Counted from the first letter of the stretch, positions 50,768 to 58,777 are shown. The stretch: DNA of 64,000 nt from Microcella daejeonensis (GCF_026625045.1 NZ_CP113089.1:1116001-1180000); one strand, 5' to 3'. Numbers and translations: made by a program. The notes: generated by a model from the letters alone, not told the origin.

Positions 50768-51529
50768 ATGGACCTCGGAATCACCGGCAAGACCGCCCTC
50801 GTCACCGGCGGCACGAAGGGGATCGGCCGCGCGATCGTGGAGGGCTTCGCGGCCGAGGGCGCAAACGTCGCCTTCTGCGCGCGCGACGCGGAGGAGGTCG
50901 CGAGCACGCAGGCGGCGATCGAGGCGATGGGCGTGCGCGCGATCGGGACGGTGCTCGACGTCGGCGACGCCGAGGGCCTCCGCACCTGGGTCGCGTCGAC
51001 GGCCGAGGCCTTCGGCGGCATCGACATGGTCGTGGCGAACGTGAGCGCCCTCGCGATCCCCGACACCGACGAGAACTGGGAGACCTCGTTCCGCGTCGAC
51101 CTCATGGGCACCGTCAACCTCGTCAAGGCGGCCCTGCCGCACCTGGAGAAGAGCGACGTGAAGTCCGCCGTCGCGATCTCCAGCGTCTCCGGTCGCGAGG
51201 CCGACTTCGCCTCGGGCCCCTACGGCACCGTCAAGACGGCGATCATCGGCTACATGGCCGGCGTGGCCCTGCAGGTGGCCGAGAAGGGCATCCGCGCCAA
51301 CACGGTGTCGCCCGGCAACACGTACTTCCCCGGCGGCGTGTGGCAGAGCATCGAGGGCGGCGACCCCGCGCTGTTCGACATGGCCATGGGCCTCAATCCC
51401 ACCGGCGAGATGGGCACCCCCGAGCAGATCGCGGCCGGCGTCGTGTTCCTCTCGAGCCCGCGGGCCGGGCGCGTGAGCGGGGCGAACCTGCTCATCGACG
51501 GAGCGCTCACCCGGGGCATCCAGTTCTGA
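50768..51529 (+). CDS. Short-chain dehydrogenase/reductase
   Basis: A 253-residue classical SDR from ATG 50768 with AAGGAGAA upstream. It has TGGTKGIG in the nucleotide loop, LDVGDAEG, a VANVSA in place of the common NNAG, the catalytic Ser in ISSVSGRE, and YGTVK as YxxxK. The SPGN motif and final GANLLIDGAL are standard. NAD(P)-dependent alcohol or sugar oxidation is expected; FabG-like activity is less likely because of the VANVSA variant. It lies between the acetamidase-like and PfkB genes in the same direction. Confidence 0.9.
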   Translation: MDLGITGKTALVTGGTKGIGRAIVEGFAAEGANVAFCARDAEEVASTQAAIEAMGVRAIGTVLDVGDAEGLRTWVASTAEAFGGIDMVVANVSALAIPDTDENWETSFRVDLMGTVNLVKAALPHLEKSDVKSAVAISSVSGREADFASGPYGTVKTAIIGYMAGVALQVAEKGIRANTVSPGNTYFPGGVWQSIEGGDPALFDMAMGLNPTGEMGTPEQIAAGVVFLSSPRAGRVSGANLLIDGALTRGIQF

Positions 51530-51597
51530 ACGGTCGACGCCGCGGCAGGGAGTCCGCGTCCGTGGCGGCGGCGGGAGCATCGGCCTAGCCTCAGCGC

Positions 51598-52524
51598 ATG
51601 ACCTCCGCGCCCCCGATCGTCACGCTCACGCTGAACCCCGCGCTCGACCTCAGCACCGCGACCGAGCGGGTCGTGCCCGAGCACAAGCTGCGCTGCAGCG
51701 CCGGGCGCACGGACGCGGGCGGCGGCGGCATCAACGTCAGCCGCGTCATCGGTCGGCTCGGCGGGCGCACCCTGGCCGTCTACGCGGTGGGCGGCCCGAC
51801 GGGCGAGGCCCTGCGCCGCCTGGTCGACGCCGAGAGGATGCCCGGTCTCGCCATCCCGATCGAGGGCCCGACCCGGCAGAACGTGACGGTCGACGAGTCG
51901 AGCACGGGCAGGCAGTTCCGCTTCGTGCTGCCGGGGGCTCCGATGACCGAGGCCGAGTGGAGCGCGTGCCTCGACGCGGCCGCGAGCGCCGTCGTCGAGG
52001 GCGGGTACCTGGTGGCGAGCGGGTCGCTCGCGCCGGGCATCCCGACCGATGTCTACGCCCGTCTCGCCCGATCGATGCGCGAGCAGGGCGTGCGCCTCGT
52101 GGTGGATGCCTCGGGGCCGGCCCTCGCCGAGGGCGTGCACCTCGTGAAGCCCTCGGGGCGCGAGCTCGGCGAACTGGTCGGGCGCGAACTACCCGATCGC
52201 GAGGCCAAAGTGCGGGCGGCGCAGGAGCTGGTCGCCCGCGGGTCCGCGCAGAACGTGGCGCTCACCCTCGGCGGCGACGGGGCCGTGCTCGTCACCGCCG
52301 AGGGCGTCGTCGAGCAGTCCGTGCCGCCGGTCGAGGTGCGGTCGACCGTGGGGGCGGGCGACTCGTTCTTGGCGGCGATGGTGCTGCGGATGGCGCAGGG
52401 GCGCCCCCTGCTCGAGGCCTTCCGCGCGGGGGTGGCGGCGGGCACGGCGACCGCGATGTCGGAGGGCACCGGCCTCTGCACCCGCGTCGACGTCGAGCGG
52501 CTCGAGCGGCAGCTCGCCGGCTGA
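51598..52524 (+). CDS. PfkB-family sugar kinase (1-phosphofructokinase-like)
   Basis: A 308-residue ribokinase-fold enzyme of the FruK/LacC/PfkB branch. It has TLTLNPALDLST at the N terminus, GGGGINVSRVIGRLGG (first PfkB signature), FRFVLPG and the C-terminal signature STVGAGDSFLAAMVL containing the catalytic Asp. Members phosphorylate fructose 1-phosphate, fructose 6-phosphate or tagatose 6-phosphate. No phosphotransferase fru genes are adjacent, so a hexose-phosphate kinase role is likely but the substrate is open. It converges with the AmaP gene through a 38-base region made of two copies of a direct repeat. Confidence 0.92.
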   Translation: MTSAPPIVTLTLNPALDLSTATERVVPEHKLRCSAGRTDAGGGGINVSRVIGRLGGRTLAVYAVGGPTGEALRRLVDAERMPGLAIPIEGPTRQNVTVDESSTGRQFRFVLPGAPMTEAEWSACLDAAASAVVEGGYLVASGSLAPGIPTDVYARLARSMREQGVRLVVDASGPALAEGVHLVKPSGRELGELVGRELPDREAKVRAAQELVARGSAQNVALTLGGDGAVLVTAEGVVEQSVPPVEVRSTVGAGDSFLAAMVLRMAQGRPLLEAFRAGVAAGTATAMSEGTGLCTRVDVERLERQLAG

Positions 52525-52527
52525 GCC

Positions 52528-52563
52528 CGCGGCGCGCCGGCGGCCACGCGGCGCGCCGGCGGC
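52528..52563. repeat. Two-copy 17-base direct repeat at a convergent gene junction
   Basis: CGCGGCGCGCCGGCGGC occurs at 52528-52544 and again at 52547-52563, separated by CA. Each copy contains the palindrome GGCGCGCC. It fills the space between the pfkB stop and the amaP stop and probably forms alternative hairpins that end both transcripts. Confidence 0.65.
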
Positions 52564-53168
52564 TAGTCGAGCCGGGTCCCGGCCGAGAGGCTTGAGCGCA
52601 CCCCGCCCACGATCTGGATCACGACGGGCACCGAGGCGCCCAGCAGCGCGTCCCACTGCTCGACCACTCGGTCGATGGTGCGGCGCAGCTCGACGGGGTT
52701 CGCCCCGCGCCGGGCGTTCGCGGTGATGCGCAGCACGGCCTGCCGGCGCACGCGGAACGCGGTGACGTCGGTCGAGACGATGCCCGGCTCGGCCGAGAGC
52801 GCCTCGCGCAGAACGGCGCCGGCGACGCTCGCGTCGATGATCACGTGCCCGCCGGTCGGGCGGCCGCGCTCGTCGCCCTCGCGCACGTCGAGCAGGGTGC
52901 TCGTGCGGCCGCGGCCCTGCCGCAGCATGAAGACCACGAGCAGCACGATGAGCAGCAGCGCGCCGGCGGCCACCGCCCAGAGGATCCAGGGCGCGCCACC
53001 CGAGAGGGCGTCCGTCGCCGGGGCGACGGCATCCGCAGCGGCCTGCGACACGGTCTGCTGCACGTCGGGCCAGAGGGCCCCGACCGCGAGCGCGGCACCG
53101 GCGACGAACAGGATCGCGCCGACGAGGAGGGCGAACAGGCGGTTGAGGAAGCGGTTCGTGCTCGTCAT
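52563..53168 (-). CDS. amaP: AmaP-like alkaline-shock membrane anchor protein
   Basis: A 201-residue protein from ATG 53168. It has two hydrophobic segments (residues about 8-32 and 65-85) followed by a soluble Asp23-like domain with GHVIIDASVAGAVLREAL and VELRRTIDRVVEQWDALLGASVPVVIQIVGG. AmaP anchors Asp23 to the membrane in Firmicutes and related forms occur in actinobacteria. It is the last gene of a five-gene minus-strand operon (54724 to 52563), and its ATG overlaps the preceding stop. It acts at the cell membrane in envelope homeostasis. Confidence 0.83.
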   Translation of the reverse strand: MTSTNRFLNRLFALLVGAILFVAGAALAVGALWPDVQQTVSQAAADAVAPATDALSGGAPWILWAVAAGALLLIVLLVVFMLRQGRGRTSTLLDVREGDERGRPTGGHVIIDASVAGAVLREALSAEPGIVSTDVTAFRVRRQAVLRITANARRGANPVELRRTIDRVVEQWDALLGASVPVVIQIVGGVRSSLSAGTRLD

Positions 53169-53743
53169 GATCCGACGGTTCCGTTCTTCGTCAGGCGCAC
53201 GCTCGGGCGCAGTGCGGGGCGGTAGTCGTAGCGGTCGATCTCGGCGCGCACGGCGGCCTCGATCTCGCCCAGGTCGACGGCGCGGCCCGAGGTCGGGGTG
53301 ACCTCGATGAGGGCGCGGCGGCGCGCGACACTGACGCTGACCTGATCGGGGGCGACGTCGCCGGCGTAGCTCGCCGTGCGGGCGAGCGAGCGCGCGATGA
53401 CGCGGTCGTCGACGACGACCGCGGTGCGGTCGGCGGTGGCGGCGCGGCGTCCACGGCGGCCGGGCGACAGCGCCGCGATGATGACGCCGAGCCCGATGAG
53501 GGCGATCACGACGCCGATGGCGGTGAGGGTGCCCGCGGGGGCCGCGGTCGCCTCGAGCGCCGCGGCGACGATGTCGGCGGGTGCGAGCAGCAGGGGCTGC
53601 TGCCCGATCGCGGCGAGCACGGCCTCGACGCCCACCCACAGCAGCGCGAGGCTGAGCAGCAGGGCGAGGGTGATGGCCAGACCCGCGCGCGAGGAGTGGG
53701 TCTCGCGCCGGCCGATGCGGCGGTACAGGGATGCGGTGCTCAT
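53165..53743 (-). CDS. DUF6286-like membrane protein of the Asp23 operon
   Basis: A 192-residue protein with two hydrophobic segments (residues about 20-45 and 72-92) followed by a soluble C-terminal domain. That domain has RRALIEVTPTSGRAVDLGEIEAAVRAEIDRY, a pattern shared with DUF6286 proteins of actinobacterial Asp23 clusters. The stop of the upstream gene and this start overlap (53740-53743), as does its own stop with amaP. Function is unknown beyond association with the envelope-stress set. Confidence 0.78.
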   Translation of the reverse strand: MSTASLYRRIGRRETHSSRAGLAITLALLLSLALLWVGVEAVLAAIGQQPLLLAPADIVAAALEATAAPAGTLTAIGVVIALIGLGVIIAALSPGRRGRRAATADRTAVVVDDRVIARSLARTASYAGDVAPDQVSVSVARRRALIEVTPTSGRAVDLGEIEAAVRAEIDRYDYRPALRPSVRLTKNGTVGS

Positions 53744-54111
53744 GCTGCTCGTCTCCTCTCACGAAGGTCGGCGGAGGTGATCCGCAGGTCGACGCGGGCG
53801 ATGGTCGAGCCGGTGATGCCCAGCACGCGCTCGCGGATGGTCGTCTGCGCGGCGGAGAGCCGCTCGAGCAGGGTGCCACCGGTGCCGGCGGACGCGACCC
53901 CGAGCGGACTCACGCGGATGGCCGTGCGGGCGACGACGACGAGCGCGCCCTCCTGATCGTGCAGCTCGACCGAGACGGACGAGGCGCGCACCTCGAGCGC
54001 CTCCGCGGTGACGGCCGAGACGACGGAGCGCACGGCGCGCGAGGCGATCGTGGTGCGGCCGTGCACGGTGCTGCCGGAGTGCGCCCGGTCGGCCGCCACC
54101 GCCGCGGTCAC
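53740..54111 (-). CDS. Asp23/Gls24-like small protein
   Basis: A 123-residue soluble protein. It begins with TVHGRTTIASRAVRSVVSAVTAEALEV, resembling the N-terminal helix-strand of Asp23/Gls24 domains. A VVARTAIRVSPLG strand and a helix with LLERLSAAQTTIRERVLGITG follow. It overlaps its neighbours by four bases on both sides within the operon. It is probably a second Asp23-family paralogue that assembles with the product at 54305-54724. Identification rests on pattern and context. Confidence 0.72.
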   Translation of the reverse strand: MTAAVAADRAHSGSTVHGRTTIASRAVRSVVSAVTAEALEVRASSVSVELHDQEGALVVVARTAIRVSPLGVASAGTGGTLLERLSAAQTTIRERVLGITGSTIARVDLRITSADLRERRRAA

Positions 54112-54308
54112 GACGACCGCCGGCCGCGGAGCGCGTCGGCGACGCCGCGCACGTCGAGCTTGCCCTCGATGGCGCGGCCGATGCCGTAGCCGATCGCGGC
54201 GAGCAGGGCGACGAGCACCATGGCCCAGAAGCCGAAGGCCACGGCGACGACGCCGAGTGCGGCGCCGATCAGCAGGCCGATGACGGAGGGGCTCAGCTCG
54301 CGGCTCAC
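54108..54308 (-). CDS. Small two-helix membrane protein (DUF2273-like)
   Basis: A 66-residue protein from GTG 54308, overlapping the stop of the Asp23 gene (GTGA). It consists of two adjacent hydrophobic segments (VIGLLIGAALGVVAVAFGFW and MVLVALLAAIGYGIGRAIEG) and a short charged tail with DVRGVADALRGRR. DUF2273-type proteins of this size accompany Asp23/AmaP in Gram-positive envelope-stress operons. No other function can be read. Confidence 0.75.
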   Translation of the reverse strand: MSRELSPSVIGLLIGAALGVVAVAFGFWAMVLVALLAAIGYGIGRAIEGKLDVRGVADALRGRRSS

Positions 54309-54724
54309 TGGACGCGGCTCTCGGTCTCGGCCTCGGCGTTGTCGTCCGAGGGGATGTGCACGTCGCTGACGGTCACGTTGACCTCGGTGACCTCGAGACC
54401 CACGACCTGCGTGATGGCGCGGGTCACCGCGGTGCGCACGTCGTCGGCGACCTTCTGCAGGTCGACGGGGTACTCGGCGACGATGATGATGTCGGCCGCG
54501 GCCTGCGTCTCGCCGACCTCGACGGAGACGCCCTGCGCGCGGTCCTGCTGGTTGATGGCGGTGCGGATCGCGCCCACGGCGCGGGCGGCCGCGGTGCCGA
54601 GGTCGTGCACGCCGGGCACCTCGCGGGCCGCGATGCCGGCGACCTTGGCGACGACGCCCTCGGCGATGGTGTTCTTGCCGGCGACGCCCGAGGCGGGCGT
54701 GGTGCTGGGGGTCGTGGTGCTCAT
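54305..54724 (-). CDS. asp23: Asp23/Gls24 family envelope stress response protein
   Basis: A 139-residue protein, first gene of the operon, with ribosome site AAGGAGAG. The family core is TIAEGVVAKVAGIAAREVPGV, GVSVEVGETQAAADIIIVAEY and the helix VADDVRTAVTRAITQVVGLEV, then VNVTVSDVHIP. It is a cytosolic protein that coats the inner membrane face through AmaP. The four downstream genes (54308, 54111, 53743, 53168 starts) are chained by overlaps. The upstream 194 bases separate it from the divergent ATP-grasp gene; no convincing promoter hexamers were recognised there. Confidence 0.9.
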   Translation of the reverse strand: MSTTTPSTTPASGVAGKNTIAEGVVAKVAGIAAREVPGVHDLGTAAARAVGAIRTAINQQDRAQGVSVEVGETQAAADIIIVAEYPVDLQKVADDVRTAVTRAITQVVGLEVTEVNVTVSDVHIPSDDNAEAETESRVQ

Positions 54725-54918
54725 CGTTCTCTCCTTCTGATGGGGGTCTCGTCCGGCGCGACGACTCGGGTGTCGCGCACATCAACCAGACGCGGCGGGC
54801 GGCCGGATCGTCACGGGCGCTCAGCTGACGGTCAGGTTCGCGCGACCCCGGTCTGGGCGCGGGCTGAGCGGGTGCATCCCGAAACACCCTCGCAACACGG
54901 CCGCACTACGCTCGCACC

Positions 54919-56547
54919 ATGGTGGACCTCTTCGACGGCTACGCGGCCCGGGGCTCCGCCTCGCTCGCGCCCGCGGCCTTCGACGAGATGTTCGCCGCCG
55001 ACTCCGAGGTACGGCTGCCGTACCGCGAGCTGCACGCGGCCCTCGCCACGTTGAGCACCGATGAGCTGCGCGGTCGTACCGAGGATCTCGCCAGCTCGTA
55101 CCTCGCGCAGGGCGTCACCTTCGACTTCGCCGGCGAGGAGCGTCCGTTCCCGCTGGATGCCGTGCCCCGCGTCATCGACCGCGCCGAGTGGGCCGGGCTC
55201 GAGAAGGGGGTCGCCCAGCGCGTGCGCGTGCTCGAGGCTTTCCTCGCCGACATCTACGGCCCGCAGCGGGCCATCGCCGACGGCCTGCTGCCGGCATCCC
55301 TCATCTCCTCCTCCGCCCACTTCCACCGCCAGGCCCACGGCATCCAGAGCGCCAACGGCGTGCGCATCCAGGTCTCGGGCATCGACCTCATCCGCGACGA
55401 GCACGGCGCCTGGCGCGTGCTCGAGGACAACGTGCGGGTGCCGAGCGGCGTCAGCTACGTCATCTCGAACCGCCGCGTCATGGCGCAGACCCTGCCCGAG
55501 CTGTTCGTCAGCATGCGCGTGCGGCCGGTCGGCGACTACCCCAACAAGCTGCTGCAGGCGCTGCGCGCGGCGGCCCCGACGGGCGTCGACGAGCCGACCG
55601 TCGTGGTGCTCACGCCGGGCGTCTACAACTCCGCCTACTTCGAGCACACGCTGCTCGCCCGCCTCATGGGCGTCGAGCTCGTCGAGGGTCGCGACCTGTT
55701 CTGCTCGGGCGGGCGCGTGTTCATGCGCACCACCTCGGGCCCCCAGCGCGTCGACGTCATCTACCGCCGGGTCGACGACGAGTTCCTCGACCCGCTGCAG
55801 TTCCGCGCCGACTCGATGCTCGGCACCCCCGGGCTCATGCTCGCCGCCCGGCTCGGCGCCGTCACGATCGCCAACGCGGTCGGCAACGGCGTCGCCGACG
55901 ACAAGCTCGTCTACACCTACCTGCCCGAGCTGACGCGCTACTACCTGGGGGAGGACCCGATCATCCCCAACGTCGATACCTGGCGCCTCGAAGAGCCGGA
56001 TGCCCTCGCCGAGGTGCTCGACCGCCTCGACGAGCTCGTGGTGAAGCCCGTCGACGGCTCGGGCGGCAAGGGCCTCGTCGTCGGCCCCGCCGCCAGCCGG
56101 TCGGAGCTCGACCAGCTGCGCACACGGCTCATCGGCGATCCGCGCGGGTGGATCGCGCAGCCCGTCGTCCAGCTCTCCACCATCCCCACGCTCGTCGACG
56201 ACGGCCTGCGCCCGCGCCACGCCGACCTGCGGCCCTTCGCCGTCAACGACGGGCGCGAGGTGTGGGTGCTGCCCGGCGGGCTCACCCGCGTGGCGCTGCC
56301 CGAGGGCCAGCTCGTCGTCAACAGCTCGCAAGGAGGCGGGTCGAAGGACACCTGGGTGGTGGGCAGGCAGGCGATGGTCGCCGACGGGCACGACGTGCAG
56401 GGCATCGTCGCCGAGCAGGCGACCGTGACGTCGAGCATCCCGATCATCACCGAGGCGCACCGCCTGCAGGTCAACGCGCAGGACGACCCGCGCCGCGACC
56501 AAGCCCAGCAGCAACAGCAGCAACAGACCGGGGGGCCGTCATGCTGA
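54919..56547 (+). CDS. Circularly permuted type 2 ATP-grasp protein
   Basis: A 542-residue protein. Visible family segments are FDGYAARG near the N terminus, LPYRELHAAL, IYGPQRAI near residue 112, VSGIDLIRDEHGAWRVLEDNVRVPSG near 155 (ATP-grasp-like acidic strand), VDVIYRRVDDEFLDP near 281, VVKPVDGSGGKG near 376 and RPFAVNDGREVWVLPGGLTRVA near 439. These proteins form peptide-like bonds from ATP but their product is unknown. The C terminus is a Gln-rich tail. The next start lies inside its last codons (ATGCTGA), so the three-gene set is coupled. Confidence 0.94.
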   Translation: MVDLFDGYAARGSASLAPAAFDEMFAADSEVRLPYRELHAALATLSTDELRGRTEDLASSYLAQGVTFDFAGEERPFPLDAVPRVIDRAEWAGLEKGVAQRVRVLEAFLADIYGPQRAIADGLLPASLISSSAHFHRQAHGIQSANGVRIQVSGIDLIRDEHGAWRVLEDNVRVPSGVSYVISNRRVMAQTLPELFVSMRVRPVGDYPNKLLQALRAAAPTGVDEPTVVVLTPGVYNSAYFEHTLLARLMGVELVEGRDLFCSGGRVFMRTTSGPQRVDVIYRRVDDEFLDPLQFRADSMLGTPGLMLAARLGAVTIANAVGNGVADDKLVYTYLPELTRYYLGEDPIIPNVDTWRLEEPDALAEVLDRLDELVVKPVDGSGGKGLVVGPAASRSELDQLRTRLIGDPRGWIAQPVVQLSTIPTLVDDGLRPRHADLRPFAVNDGREVWVLPGGLTRVALPEGQLVVNSSQGGGSKDTWVVGRQAMVADGHDVQGIVAEQATVTSSIPIITEAHRLQVNAQDDPRRDQAQQQQQQQTGGPSC

Positions 56548-57476
56548 GCCGCATCGCCGAGAGCCTCTTCTGGATCGGCCGCTACGTCGAGCGGGCCGAC
56601 GGCACCTCGCGCATTCTCGACGTGCACCTGCAGCTGCTGCTCGAGGATCCGTGGATCGACGAGGACACCGCCTGCCGCTCGCTGCTCGGGGTCATGGGCA
56701 GCGAGGTGCCGCCCGAGTCGGAGATCACGCGCGGCGACGTGCTGAGCATCCTGGCGCTCGATCGCTCGCACCCCGCCTCGATCGCGTACTCGCTCGGCGC
56801 CGCCCGCGAGAACGCCCGCCGGGCGCGCGAGGTCGTCAGCACCGAGCTGTGGGAGGTGCTCAACACCACCCGGGCGCGCATGCCCCGCAAGGTCGCCAAC
56901 GAGAAGGTGGCCGACTTCTTCAGCTGGGTGCGCGAGCGCTCGGCGCTCGCCGTGGGCATCGTCGAGTCCTCGACGAGCCGCGACGAGGCCTACGCCTTCT
57001 TCACCCTCGGGCGCTCGCTCGAGCGGGCCGACATGACGGCGCGCCTGCTGGCGACCCGCTCGCTCACCGAGGCGAGCGGCCCCTCGTGGACGACCATCCT
57101 GCGCAGCGTCGGCGCCTACGAGGCGTACCTGCGCACCTACCGCGGCATGCCGAGCGCGCGCAACGCGGCCGAGTTCTTGCTCGTCGACCGGCTGTTCCCG
57201 CGGTCCATCCTCTTCGCGGTCAGCCGCGCCGAGCAGTGCCTGCGCGACATCGAGCCGCGCGCCGGGCTCGAGCGCGCGGGCGTCGCCGACATCGCGCTGC
57301 GTCAGCTCGGCCAGATCCGCAGCGAGCTGGAGTACCGCGCCATCGCCGACATCCTCGAGGAGCTGCCCCGCCACATGGACGCCGTGCAGGCCGCCACGAG
57401 CGCGACGAGCGAGGGCGTGCGCCAGCGCTACTTCCCGACCAACGCCGCCCCGAACTGGGTGGCGGAGAACTCGTGA
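56541..57476 (+). CDS. Alpha-E domain-containing protein
   Basis: A 311-residue, almost wholly helical protein that begins LSRIAESLFWIGRYVERAD, the family hallmark. A second internal repeat reads FFTLGRSLERADMTARLL near residue 158. Many Glu and Arg residues are conserved across helices. Alpha-E proteins are regularly encoded between an ATP-grasp and a transglutaminase gene, as here, and are thought to assist peptide synthesis or tagging (comparative-genomics proposal). Both junctions overlap (ATGCTGA upstream, TGATG downstream). Confidence 0.93.
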   Translation: MLSRIAESLFWIGRYVERADGTSRILDVHLQLLLEDPWIDEDTACRSLLGVMGSEVPPESEITRGDVLSILALDRSHPASIAYSLGAARENARRAREVVSTELWEVLNTTRARMPRKVANEKVADFFSWVRERSALAVGIVESSTSRDEAYAFFTLGRSLERADMTARLLATRSLTEASGPSWTTILRSVGAYEAYLRTYRGMPSARNAAEFLLVDRLFPRSILFAVSRAEQCLRDIEPRAGLERAGVADIALRQLGQIRSELEYRAIADILEELPRHMDAVQAATSATSEGVRQRYFPTNAAPNWVAENS

Positions 57477-58318
57477 TGCGCCTCCGGATCCGCCACTCCA
57501 CGGGCTTCCAGTACCAGGGCGACGTCTCGGCCTCGTACAACGAGGCGCGCATGCTGCCCGCCTCCTCCGACGGCCAGCTCGTCGTCTACAGCCACCTCGC
57601 CATCACGCCGAGCTCGCACCTGCACCACTACGAGGACTACTGGGGCACCCGCGTCACCTCGTTCGAGCAGCTGCACGCCCACCGCGAGCTGACCCTCACC
57701 GCCGACAGCGTGGTCGAGCTGCGGCGCACCGATCCGACGCACGAGCGCGCATCGTGGGATGCCCTGCCGCAGCTCGCCGCCACCGCCGTGTCGACCGTCG
57801 AGCAGACCGCGGTCACCCGGCTCACCCGCCCGCCGGCCGAGATCGTCGAGCGCGCCCGCGAGGTCGCGGCGTCCTCCGCCGATCCGACCGAGGCGGCCGA
57901 GCGGCTCTGCGCCTTCCTGCACGCCGAGGTCGAGTACGTTCCCGGCGCGACGACGGTGCACTCGACGGCCGCCGAGGCCTGGGAGCATCGCAAGGGTGTC
58001 TGCCAGGACATGGCGCACCTCGCCATCGGCGCGCTGCGCTCGGTGGGCATCCCGGCCCGCTACGTCAGCGGATACCTGCACCCGAACCCCGCCGCCCCCG
58101 TCGGCGAGACCGTCGCCGGCGAGTCGCACGCCTGGGTCGAGTGGTTCGACGGCAGCTGGCGCGGCTACGACCCCACCAACGCCGTGCCGATCGGCGACCG
58201 CCACGTCATCGTCGGCCGCGGCCGCGACTACACCGACGTGCCGCCGGTGCGCGGCGTCTACGCCGGCCCGAGCTCCTCGCGCCTGCACGTCACCGTCGAG
58301 ATCACCCGCGAGGCCTGA
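57476..58318 (+). CDS. Transglutaminase-like cysteine protease/peptidase
   Basis: A 280-residue protein with an N-terminal bacterial transglutaminase-like beta domain (residues 1-85, starting LRIRHSTGFQYQG). A catalytic domain follows with Cys176 in KGVCQDMAH, His218 in ESHAWVEW and Asp232 in GYDPTN. This triad is complete. In the ATP-grasp/alpha-E/transglutaminase cluster the enzyme probably cleaves or transfers the peptide made by the ATP-grasp partner. No signal peptide is seen, so the system is cytosolic. It is the last gene of the trio, and structured repeats lie beyond its stop. Confidence 0.94.
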   Translation: MRLRIRHSTGFQYQGDVSASYNEARMLPASSDGQLVVYSHLAITPSSHLHHYEDYWGTRVTSFEQLHAHRELTLTADSVVELRRTDPTHERASWDALPQLAATAVSTVEQTAVTRLTRPPAEIVERAREVAASSADPTEAAERLCAFLHAEVEYVPGATTVHSTAAEAWEHRKGVCQDMAHLAIGALRSVGIPARYVSGYLHPNPAAPVGETVAGESHAWVEWFDGSWRGYDPTNAVPIGDRHVIVGRGRDYTDVPPVRGVYAGPSSSRLHVTVEITREA

Positions 58319-58397
58319 GCCGGAGCTCTGCGGCGGCCGGCCGAGCTGCTCGCGCCGGGCATCCCGCTGTGCCGGGCCGTGCGGCTCGGGGCCGTGC

Positions 58398-58416
58398 GAT
58401 GCTCGTGCTGAGCATC
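58398..58416. terminator. Small hairpin downstream of the transglutaminase gene
   Basis: GATGCTC (58398-58404) pairs with GAGCATC (58410-58416) around a 5-base loop, 79 bases after the transglutaminase stop. It is a candidate terminator and one of several intergenic hairpins with GATGC/GCATC in the arms. Confidence 0.4.
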
Positions 58417-58457
58417 CCGCCGCCCCGCTGCCCCGTCGGCGGGGGGCCTCCCTGGCA

Positions 58458-58536
58458 CGAATTCAGGCACCGCGCGGCGTGTCGGGTCGAGCCATGCGGC
58501 GACACGCCGACGCGGGATGCCCGAGGCCTGAATTCG
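58458..58536. repeat. Tandem nested-palindrome element, copy 1 (79 nt)
   Basis: Outer arms CGAATTCAGGC (58458-58468) and GCCTGAATTCG (58526-58536) are perfectly complementary. Inside, CGGCGTGTCG (58475-58484) pairs with CGACACGCCG (58500-58509), and CCGCG/CGCGG extends this stem past one bulge. The loop is 15 nt. Segment lengths are 11-6-10-15-10-16-11. Copy 2 begins 24 bases later with identical segment lengths. It lies between two convergent operons, and no coding function is apparent. Confidence 0.82.
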
Positions 58537-58560
58537 CGCCGGAGCCCGGGCCGCACTGCC

Positions 58561-58639
58561 CGCGATCAGGAGTCGCACGGCGCGCCGGTCGCCCGCCTGC
58601 GGCGACGCGCGGACGCCGGTCGTCCACGTCCTGATCGCG
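58561..58639. repeat. Tandem nested-palindrome element, copy 2 (79 nt)
   Basis: Outer arms CGCGATCAGGA (58561-58571) and TCCTGATCGCG (58629-58639) are perfectly complementary. Inner arms 58578-58587 and 58603-58612 pair at 8 of 10 positions. Aligned without gaps, 50 of 79 positions equal copy 1. Four outer-arm pairs and one inner pair differ by changes on both sides that restore pairing, so the structure has been kept while the sequence drifted. Confidence 0.8.
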
Positions 58640-58685
58640 GTCACCGCACCGACCCGAGGGCGGCGACGTAGGCCGGGTTCCACCG

Positions 58686-58777
58686 ACGCCGACGGGCCCC
58701 ACGCCGACGGGCCCGACGACGTCCCGGAGCCCCGCGCGACGACGCCGCCCGCACCCCGGGCGGGGGCGGGCGGCGTC
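58686..58777. terminator. Short tandem repeat and strong hairpin after the ABC permease gene
   Basis: ACGCCGACGGGCCC occurs twice with a 15-base period (58686-58714). Then GACGCCGCCCGC (58741-58752) pairs perfectly with GCGGGCGGCGTC (58766-58777). The hairpin is 27 bases past the stop of the minus-strand permease and is its likely terminator. Confidence 0.6.

Noticed and set aside
58458..58639. The tandem palindromes as inverted terminal repeats of an insertion sequence
   Set aside because: There is no transposase between or near them, the units are in the same orientation, and no target-site duplication could be identified.
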